DNA of 5,885 bases from CAMDWQ01 sp964543965 (GTDB lineage Bacteria; Omnitrophota; Gorgyraeia; 2-02-FULL-51-18). The notes beneath the pieces were generated by a model. That model did no database searches. It was given only the letters and a program-made list of their open reading frames with translations, and was not told the DNA's origin. A program made the translations under genes and the position numbers. Below, one piece after another: positions 1 through 4,728 of this stretch; the stretch's first letter is position 1; the number at the start of each line of letters is the position of its first letter. The stretch covers positions 1 to 5,885 of the forward strand of contig CAZJAX010000108.1 in the NCBI GenBank assembly GCA_964543965.1, in the 5' to 3' direction.

Positions 1-234
1 CGCCCGCCCACCGGACTTGGAAGCCGAAGTGTCCGGCACCAAACGCATATTACAGATCGGACAATTGCCCGGCTTATCCGAAATGATCTGCGGATGCATC
101 GGACAATAGTAACGGACTGCGGGCGCCGCATCATGGACGTGCTTCTCCTCCGCGAAGGAACACCGCGCGTCAAACGCCGCGGCGCCGCTTAAAACAGCGG
201 CAAACAACAGAATGGTTTTTAAACAGACGGACAT
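1..234 (-). CDS. Probable RND efflux periplasmic adaptor (CusB-like), N-terminal part only
   Basis: The 78 visible codons run off the left edge. Residues 1-20 form a basic-hydrophobic signal peptide (MSVCLKTILLFAAVLSGAAA), so the protein is exported. Residues 42-67 are a typical heavy-metal-binding domain: YYCPMHP, a short spacer ending in DKPGNCPIC, then NMRLVP. C44, H47, C58, C61 and M46/M63 are the candidate ligands. In known families this domain follows the signal peptide of CusB-type adaptors, which link an inner-membrane RND pump to an outer-membrane channel and export Cu(I)/Ag(I) or related metals. It also occurs in some copper P-type ATPases and in small stand-alone proteins; the signal peptide argues against an ATPase. 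A low-complexity linker (SASKSGG) begins after the domain. The ATG at 234 has a good AGGAG seven bases upstream. The gene lies 68 bp after the Cys-rich gene on the same strand, so they are probably co-transcribed. The domain call is firm; the adaptor call is inference because the rest is not visible. Confidence 0.72.
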   Translation of the reverse strand, partial: MSVCLKTILLFAAVLSGAAAFDARCSFAEEKHVHDAAPAVRYYCPMHPQIISDKPGNCPICNMRLVPDTSASKSGGRA

Positions 235-302
235 GGTCAGACTCCTTTCTATAACGGTGAACGCGTCCGCTTGAAGGACGCGTGCCCAACATAGAAAAAA
301 GT
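235..302 (-). other. Intercistronic hairpin between Cys-rich gene and metal-efflux adaptor
   Basis: A perfect 8-bp inverted repeat (ACGCGTCC at 261-268, GGACGCGT at 276-283) with a 7-nt loop lies in the 68-bp gap between the two leftward genes. In the direction of transcription it is not followed by a run of T, so it is unlikely to be an intrinsic terminator. It ends about 16 nt before the AGGAG ribosome site of the downstream gene (243-247 region). It could tune relative expression or mRNA stability of the two cistrons, or be a protein-binding site. The repeat is seen directly; the role is inferred. Confidence 0.5.
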
Positions 303-665
303 CTAGAGGCGGTAAACGGAGAAGATCTGGTAGAGAGGGATTGCTTTCGGAGGCGATTCAAAAGGACTTTTGGCGAAGATAAAACTTTCGGAAGGGATCG
401 CTTCAGATGCGGCCTTGAAATATTCGGCTTCGGGACGGTCGAAGCGAAGCTGAACGCCGGCCGGAGGCATCTGATGGAGCGGCGCGGTTCTGATCGAGCA
501 CTCGCAGGGAACTTTGGAGGGGCAGCAGGAATGATCAGAAATCGGGGTCTTGGATACGGCCGCAGAGGGCTGCATCATGCCGGCGCACTCGACCCTTGCG
601 GACGTATAGGCAAAATTGGAAAGCCCCGTCCAAAAAGCTAATGTCAAAATCAGGATTTTGCTCAT
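303..665 (-). CDS. Small secreted Cys-rich protein of unknown function, candidate periplasmic metal-binding protein
   Basis: The 120-residue product is not one I recognise. Residues 1-22 are a signal peptide (MSKILILTLAFWTGLSNFAY then TSA), so it is probably periplasmic. The mature part has a Cys/His/Met cluster: C27, M30, M31, H45, C47, C48, C54, C56, H64, M66, including a CC-x5-C-x-C core. The C-terminal half has no Cys, is rich in Pro, Ser and Phe, and ends in an aromatic tail (IPLYQIFSVYRL). I chose the ATG at 665 rather than the in-frame GTG at 671 because AGAGG (671-675) stands five bases before the ATG but overlaps the GTG. It precedes the metal-efflux adaptor by 68 bp and has its own candidate promoter. 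Soft-metal binding or delivery to the efflux complex is a reasonable guess from composition and position, but no function is shown. Confidence 0.72.
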   Translation of the reverse strand: MSKILILTLAFWTGLSNFAYTSARVECAGMMQPSAAVSKTPISDHSCCPSKVPCECSIRTAPLHQMPPAGVQLRFDRPEAEYFKAASEAIPSESFIFAKSPFESPPKAIPLYQIFSVYRL

Positions 666-683
666 CAGCACCTCTATATATTA

Positions 684-712
684 ATTATACCATTAAAAAA
701 CAGCCCAGAGAA
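684..712 (-). promoter_or_regulatory. Candidate promoter for the metal-efflux operon (extended -10)
   Basis: Read on the minus strand, a perfect TATAAT (684-689) is preceded by TGG, giving the extended form TGnTATAAT. Seventeen bases upstream is only a weak -35 (TTCTCT, 707-712), which the extended -10 could offset. The predicted start, near 677, would leave a short leader of about 11 nt that just includes the AGAGG site of the Cys-rich gene. The promoter lies in the 68-bp gap after the kinase stop codon, so the small gene and adaptor can be expressed independently of the kinase. I see no clear MerR- or CusR-type dyad in this gap. Confidence 0.55.
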
Positions 713-733
713 GAGGATGTGGAGGTAAAAAGC

Positions 734-1699
734 CTAAGCGCGGGATCCTGTTTTCGGCAGACGGAGCGTAAAAACACACCCCCCGCCGGGCCTGTCTTCG
801 ACCCAAAGCCGGCCTCCATGGAGCTGCGCGATATGCCGGGATATAGGGAGACCCAAACCGACGCCCGGAATATTTTTTTCGGTCCCTCGGATGAATGGCT
901 CGAAGATCTTTTCTTTCATCGCATCGGGCACACCCTCACCGCGGTCCATCACCCGGACGTCATGATCTGCAGCGGCCGCATCGATCTCAAGCAAGACCTC
1001 GCTGTCCCGCGGACTGTATTTCTGCGCATTGCGCAGCAGGTTGACGATGACCTGCACAAGGCGGTCGCTGTCGGCACGCTCCAGCCAGCAAGGCTGCCCG
1101 GGCTCCCACACGATCTTCGCGCCGCCGTCAGGCACACCGCGGACCGTCTCGACAGCGAGACCCAGGACCTCGTTCAAATCGATCCGTTTCCAGTTCATCC
1201 GAAAAGCGCCTTTCTCGATCTGAGCGATATCGAGCAGATCTTTTGCCATGCGCCGGAGACGATCGATCTGCCTTAGCGTCGAGTTGAGAGGCTCCTTGGC
1301 CGTTTCAGGAATATTGCCATAGAGAGAGTCGCGTAAAGCGATCAGGTTGCCGCGTGCGGTGACTAAAGGAGTCGCGGCTTCATGAGCGACGTTGCGGAGA
1401 AACGCGGTTTTCATCTCGCTGGCGTTTTCGAGCGAGCGGTTGGCGGCGTCGAGTTTTTTGAAAACGCTGGAGATGAGGACGCGCGCCAGAATGATACCGC
1501 TCACGGATACACCGATGATCGACACCGCGAGAAACCCGCCGGAATTGGCGAACACCTCGAGTCCTGAGACGCTGGCGATCAGATAAACGAAACCCAAAAG
1601 CGGGATCACGCTCATGAGCGCCATGGCGACCTCGAACTGCCGGACAGCCGCATCGCGCGATTCAGAGGCCGGGTTGAGCTGTTTTTTAGAAGATATCAT
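734..1699 (-). CDS. Membrane-bound sensor histidine kinase, orphan within the window
   Basis: This 321-residue kinase should sense a signal at the inner membrane and phosphorylate a response regulator. Two transmembrane helices (about residues 26-46 and 55-77) are joined by a loop of only about 8 residues, so there is no extracytoplasmic sensor domain and no HAMP domain. The HisKA region (about 95-165) carries the phospho-accepting H106 in an unusual H box, NVAHEAATPL, in place of the common HELRTPL. The ATPase domain has the N box (NLLRNAQKYSP, N224), G1 (DRGEG, 252-256), F box (IFEPF) and G2 (GVGLGL, 279-284), so catalysis should be intact. I chose the ATG at 1699: the longer reading frame to 1906 overlaps divergent terC and has no kinase-like sequence. 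AGGAGG directly abuts this ATG, which is poor spacing; an ATG at 1624 has GAGG five bases upstream and would remove 25 hydrophilic residues. No response regulator is adjacent. It lies 68 bp upstream of a metal-efflux operon, which suggests but does not prove a metal role. Confidence 0.9.
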   Translation of the reverse strand: MISSKKQLNPASESRDAAVRQFEVAMALMSVIPLLGFVYLIASVSGLEVFANSGGFLAVSIIGVSVSGIILARVLISSVFKKLDAANRSLENASEMKTAFLRNVAHEAATPLVTARGNLIALRDSLYGNIPETAKEPLNSTLRQIDRLRRMAKDLLDIAQIEKGAFRMNWKRIDLNEVLGLAVETVRGVPDGGAKIVWEPGQPCWLERADSDRLVQVIVNLLRNAQKYSPRDSEVLLEIDAAAADHDVRVMDRGEGVPDAMKEKIFEPFIRGTEKNIPGVGLGLPISRHIAQLHGGRLWVEDRPGGGCVFTLRLPKTGSRA

Positions 1700-1708
1700 C
1701 CTCCTATG

Positions 1709-1737
1709 ACTATATCGGACACAAAATCCGCACGCAA
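1709..1737 (-). promoter_or_regulatory. Candidate promoter of the histidine kinase gene
   Basis: On the minus strand TTGCGT (1732-1737) and TATAGT (1709-1714, five of six consensus bases) are 17 bp apart. The -10 ends nine bases before the ATG at 1699, so transcription would start within or just after the AGGAGG that abuts the start codon. The transcript would therefore have almost no leader. The box match is moderate and the interpretation is inferred. Confidence 0.4.
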
Positions 1738-1748
1738 TCCTTTTAATG

Positions 1749-1777
1749 TTGCAACGCCGGGACGATTTCGCTAGGCT
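1749..1777 (+). promoter_or_regulatory. Candidate promoter of terC, leaderless type
   Basis: TTGCAA (1749-1754) and TAGGCT (1772-1777, a TAnnnT-type -10) are 17 bp apart. The -10 ends seven bases before the ATG at 1785, so the predicted transcription start is at or next to the start codon. No convincing Shine-Dalgarno sequence precedes this ATG, which fits a leaderless mRNA. The -35 box sits inside the 8-bp palindrome GTTGCAAC (1748-1755). This promoter and the kinase promoter are back to back in an 85-bp region and do not overlap. Confidence 0.4.
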
Positions 1778-1784
1778 CGCAGGC

Positions 1785-2525
1785 ATGGAAACTCTGCTGA
1801 CCTTCGACAGCCTCGCCGCGCTCGTGACCCTCACAGCGCTCGAGATCGTGCTGGGCATCGACAACGTCGTCTTCATCTCCATCCTGACCGCCAAGCTTCC
1901 CGCCAAAGATCAGCCGCGCGGGCGCAAGATCGGACTGGGGCTAGCGATGCTCATGCGCATCGCCCTGCTTTTGTCGATCGGATGGGTCATGCGGCTCACG
2001 GATCCGCTCTTTTCTATCCTCTCGTATCCAATCTCGGGACGCGATATCATCCTGATCGGCGGCGGTCTCTTCCTGGTCGCTAAAAGCACCCATGAGATCC
2101 ATGACAAGCTCGAAGGCGCCGAACATGAAATGAAGGCCGGCGGCAAAAAGATCTCATTTATGGGCGTGATCGTGCAGATCATCCTGCTGGACATCGTATT
2201 TTCGCTGGATTCAGTGATCACAGCCGTGGGCATGTCGGATCAGATCGTCATCATGGTGCTGGCGGTGATGATATCGGTGGGATTCATGCTGATGTTCTCA
2301 GGCCATATCAGCGATTTCGTGCACAAGCATCCGACCGTAAAGATGCTGGCGCTCTCGTTTCTGATGCTGATCGGCGTCATGCTGATCGTCGAGGGCTTCC
2401 ACCATCACATCCCGAAGGGCTATATCTATTTTGCGATGGCTTTCTCCGTGTTCGTAGAGATGCTGAACCTGAAGATCCGCGGAAACGAAACCAAACCCAT
2501 CGAGCTCCGCCAGCCCAAGCTTTAG
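1785..2525 (+). CDS. terC: TerC-family integral membrane protein, probable metal (Mn) transporter
   Basis: The 246-residue product is a compact TerC-family membrane protein with about seven hydrophobic helices. The family's signature acidic motifs are present: LTALEIVLGIDNVVF (16-30), with E20, D26 and N27 in helix 1, and FSLDSVITAVGM (139-150), with D142, in the mid-protein repeat. The conserved THEIH segment (102-106) is also there. The length fits the short form without C-terminal CBS/CorC domains. Established work links family members to manganese export (E. coli Alx) and to metalation of secreted proteins (Bacillus MeeF/MeeY); the original tellurite-resistance name is not a safe guide to function. 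I chose the ATG at 1785 because family members begin about 15-20 residues before the ALEIVLGIDN motif; an upstream ATG at 1746 would add 13 atypical residues. The short upstream region has no space for a yybP-ykoY manganese riboswitch. It is monocistronic by layout and ends 9 bp from the convergent clpB stop. Confidence 0.9.
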   Translation: METLLTFDSLAALVTLTALEIVLGIDNVVFISILTAKLPAKDQPRGRKIGLGLAMLMRIALLLSIGWVMRLTDPLFSILSYPISGRDIILIGGGLFLVAKSTHEIHDKLEGAEHEMKAGGKKISFMGVIVQIILLDIVFSLDSVITAVGMSDQIVIMVLAVMISVGFMLMFSGHISDFVHKHPTVKMLALSFLMLIGVMLIVEGFHHHIPKGYIYFAMAFSVFVEMLNLKIRGNETKPIELRQPKL

Positions 2526-2534
2526 CCCGCGGGA
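2526..2534. other. Nine-base convergent junction of terC and clpB with CCCGCGGG palindrome
   Basis: The stop codons of terC and clpB are separated only by nine bases, which include the 8-bp palindrome CCCGCGGG (2526-2533). No T-run adjoins it on either strand, so I do not call a terminator. Each transcript probably continues into the other gene's antisense strand before ending. Confidence 0.45.
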
Positions 2535-4676
2535 TCAGACAAAAATAAACTCGCCCGTCTTTTTATCGACTGAGACCGTGATCGTATCGCCTTCCTTGTA
2601 TCTGGCCTTCAGGAGATCCAGAGCCAGCGGATCCTGCACCTCGCGCTGTATCATGCGCTTTAAAGGCCGCGCGCCGAACTCCTCGTCGTAGCCTTCCTGC
2701 GCGAGTTTCTTTTTGGCGCTCTCGTCGACTTTGAGCGTGATCCCGCGCTCTTTGAGCTTACCCGTGAGGTCTGACAGCTGCAGTTCGACGATTTTCACGA
2801 TGTCTTTTTCCGCGAGCTTATTGAACACGATGATCTCATCGACGCGGTTGAGAAACTCAGGGCGGAAATGGTTCTTAAGCTCGCCCTTCACCGCTTCCTT
2901 GACCAGAGAGAAGTCCCGCTTTTCCTGGTAATGCTGGCTGCCGATGTTGGACGTCATGATGATCATCGCGTTCTTGAAATTGACGACGCGGCCCTGTCCG
3001 TCGGTGAGCCGTCCGTCATCGAGGATCTGAAGGAGCATGTTGAACACGTCCGGATGAGCTTTTTCGATCTCGTCGAAAAGAACGACGGCGTAAGGCCGGC
3101 GGCGGACGCGCTCGGTCAACTGGCCGCCCTCTTCGTAGCCGACATAGCCGGGCGGCGCCCCGACCAAGCGCGACACCGAGTGCTTCTCCATATACTCCGA
3201 CATGTCGATGCGGATCATTGCGTTTTCGTCGTCGAAAAGGAAGCGCGCAAGATTCTTGGCCAGGAAGGTTTTACCGACACCCGTGGGTCCCAGGAATATG
3301 AACGATCCCGTCGGACGCTTGGCGTCCGATAAGCCTGCGCGCGATCGGCGCACCGCGTTGGCGATGAGGCCGATGGCTTCGTCCTGGCCTACGACGCTTT
3401 TTTTCAGACTATCTTCCATCGCGACGAGCTTTTCGACTTCTCCCTGCATGAGGCGCGAGACAGGGATGCCGGTCCATTTGGCGACGACTTCGGCGATGTC
3501 CTCTTCATCGACCTCCTCTTTGAGCATCTTGCCTTCCTTCTGCACGTCCTGCAGAGTCCTATTTTCCTTTTCCAGTTCCTTTTCGAGGTTTTTGATCACG
3601 CTGTATCGGATCTCGGCGACTTTTTCGAGCCGGCCGGCTTTTTCGTGGCGCTCCTCGTCGAGCCTGGCCCTTTCGATATCCTCTTTGATCTTGCGGATGC
3701 GGTCGATGACTTCTTTCTCTTTTTTCCAGCGTTTCTTCATGCCCGCCGACTTATCTTTGAGATGAGCGAGCTCTTCGTCGAGTTTCTTGAGCCTTTCCTT
3801 CGACGCCTCATCCTTTTCTTTGACGAGCGCCTGGCGCTCTATCTCCAGCTGCATGATGCGGCGCTCCAGCTCGTCGATCTCCGTCGGCATACTGTCGATC
3901 TCGATCCTGAGCTTGGAGGTCGCTTCGTCGATCAGGTCGATCGCCTTGTCCGGCAGAAAACGGTCTGAAATATAGCGGTCAGAGAGCACCGCGGCGCTGA
4001 TCAGCGCCCCGTCTTTGATGCGCACGCCGTGGAATACCTCATATTTTTCCTTGAGACCGCGCAAGATCGCTATCGTATCCTGCACTGAAGGCTCGCCGAT
4101 CATGACGGGCTGAAAGCGGCGCTCGAGAGCCTTGTCTTTTTCGATGTATTTACGGTATTCATCGAGCGTCGTGGCGCCGATGCATTTGAGCTCGCCGCGC
4201 GCCAGCGCGGGCTTGAGCATATTGGCTGCGTCGACAGCGCCTTCAGCGGCGCCGGCTCCTACCAGCGTGTGCAGTTCATCGATGAAAAGAATGACTTGGC
4301 CGTTCTGAGCCTGGATCTCGTTCAGCACCGCCTTAAGCCGGTCTTCGAATTCTCCGCGGTATTTGGCTCCGGCCACCAGCGCGCCGAGATCAAGCGACAC
4401 CAGCCGCCGGTCCTTGAGCGCGGTCGGAACGTCCCCGCTCACGATGCGGCGCGCCAGCCCTTCCGCGATCGCGGTCTTGCCGGTGCCCGGCTCGCCGATA
4501 AGGACGGGATTGTTTTTCGTGCGGCGCGAAAGCACCTGCACGGTCCTGCGGATCTCTTCATCACGGCCGATGACGGGATCCAGTTTTCCGCTCTGAGCGA
4601 ACGCCGTCAGATCACGGCCGTATTTTTCAAGCGCCGTTCGGCGGTCTTCTTCCTGCATGGTTTGCGGGTTTATCAT
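2535..4676 (-). CDS. clpB: ATP-dependent disaggregase ClpB, natural form lacking the N-terminal domain
   Basis: The 713-residue product is a hexameric AAA+ chaperone that threads aggregated proteins through its pore, normally together with DnaK/DnaJ/GrpE in the cytoplasm. The first ATPase domain has Walker A GEPGTGKT (61-68), Walker B ILFIDE (129-134) and pore loop KYRG (105-108). The middle coiled-coil domain, which contacts DnaK, spans about 255-390. The second ATPase domain has Walker A GPTGVGKT (463-470), Walker B VVLFDE (531-536), pore loop GYVGYEEGG (510-518), the NR arginine finger (610-611) and sensor-2 GAR (668-670). All catalytic parts look intact. Usual ClpB is about 860 residues; here the roughly 150-residue Clp-N double repeat is absent and the protein starts in the linker before ALEKYGRDLTAFA. 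The ATG at 4676 is preceded by AGGGGG four bases upstream, and only 52 bp separate it from the upstream gene's stop codon, so no missed N-domain fits. ClpC and ClpA are excluded by the ClpB-type middle domain. Confidence 0.96.
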   Translation of the reverse strand: MINPQTMQEEDRRTALEKYGRDLTAFAQSGKLDPVIGRDEEIRRTVQVLSRRTKNNPVLIGEPGTGKTAIAEGLARRIVSGDVPTALKDRRLVSLDLGALVAGAKYRGEFEDRLKAVLNEIQAQNGQVILFIDELHTLVGAGAAEGAVDAANMLKPALARGELKCIGATTLDEYRKYIEKDKALERRFQPVMIGEPSVQDTIAILRGLKEKYEVFHGVRIKDGALISAAVLSDRYISDRFLPDKAIDLIDEATSKLRIEIDSMPTEIDELERRIMQLEIERQALVKEKDEASKERLKKLDEELAHLKDKSAGMKKRWKKEKEVIDRIRKIKEDIERARLDEERHEKAGRLEKVAEIRYSVIKNLEKELEKENRTLQDVQKEGKMLKEEVDEEDIAEVVAKWTGIPVSRLMQGEVEKLVAMEDSLKKSVVGQDEAIGLIANAVRRSRAGLSDAKRPTGSFIFLGPTGVGKTFLAKNLARFLFDDENAMIRIDMSEYMEKHSVSRLVGAPPGYVGYEEGGQLTERVRRRPYAVVLFDEIEKAHPDVFNMLLQILDDGRLTDGQGRVVNFKNAMIIMTSNIGSQHYQEKRDFSLVKEAVKGELKNHFRPEFLNRVDEIIVFNKLAEKDIVKIVELQLSDLTGKLKERGITLKVDESAKKKLAQEGYDEEFGARPLKRMIQREVQDPLALDLLKARYKEGDTITVSVDKKTGEFIFV

Positions 4677-4686
4677 GATACCCCCT

Positions 4687-4716
4687 ATTTTAATCCTGCG
4701 GCGGCGGAAATTTCAA
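4687..4716 (-). promoter_or_regulatory. clpB: Candidate sigma-70-type promoter of clpB
   Basis: On the minus strand TTGAAA (4711-4716) and TAAAAT (4687-4692), each matching five of six consensus bases, are separated by 18 bp. The -10 ends ten bases before the clpB ATG, so the leader would be only a few bases and might exclude the AGGGGG ribosome site. I see no sigma-32 -10 (CCCCAT type) and no CIRCE sequence. Co-transcription from the upstream permease gene remains possible because the gap is only 52 bp. Confidence 0.5.
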
Positions 4717-4724
4717 ATCCGCCG
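4702..4724. promoter_or_regulatory. Inverted repeat bracketing the clpB -35 box, candidate operator
   Basis: A perfect inverted repeat, CGGCGGA (4702-4708), nine bases, TCCGCCG (4718-4724), has the candidate clpB -35 hexamer (4711-4716) in its centre. This placement is typical of a repressor operator. The 9-bp spacer equals that of the HrcA-bound CIRCE element, but the arms do not match CIRCE. The same repeat lies just after the permease stop codon and as RNA could form a 7-bp GC-rich hairpin, so a role as an imperfect terminator or 3' end of the permease mRNA is the alternative; a proper T-run is missing. Confidence 0.45.
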
Positions 4725-4728
4725 TCCG

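Noticed and set aside
170..361. Leftward 63-codon frame overlapping the efflux adaptor start
   Set aside because: Overlaps the signal-peptide region of the adaptor and the end of the Cys-rich gene in another frame; basic, low-complexity product with no ribosome site noted.
282..641. Rightward open frame of 119 codons opposite the Cys-rich gene
   Set aside because: Arg/Gly-rich composition without domains; it is antisense to a gene with a clear signal peptide, ribosome site and promoter.
596..1276. Rightward open frame of 226 codons opposite the histidine kinase
   Set aside because: Lies over the conserved kinase catalytic domain on the other strand; no recognisable motifs.
1746..1784. N-terminal extension of TerC to an ATG at 1746
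   Set aside because: Adds 13 polar residues unlike family N-termini and would start upstream of the best -10 box.
1700..1784. yybP-ykoY manganese riboswitch before terC
   Set aside because: The region is too short for the aptamer and the candidate promoter leaves no leader RNA.
1700..1906. N-terminal extension of the kinase to an ATG at 1906
   Set aside because: The extra 69 residues are antisense to the conserved start of TerC and look like shadow sequence; AGGAGG and promoter lie downstream of it.
2526..2566. Intrinsic terminator for terC using the T-run at 2558-2564
   Set aside because: Only 4-bp stems (CGGG/CCCG or AGAC/GTCT) with long loops precede the T-run, too weak to call.
4677..4728. 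CIRCE or sigma-32 heat-shock element before clpB
   Set aside because: The arms of the dyad do not match CIRCE, and no CCCCAT-type -10 is present; only a sigma-70-like promoter can be supported.
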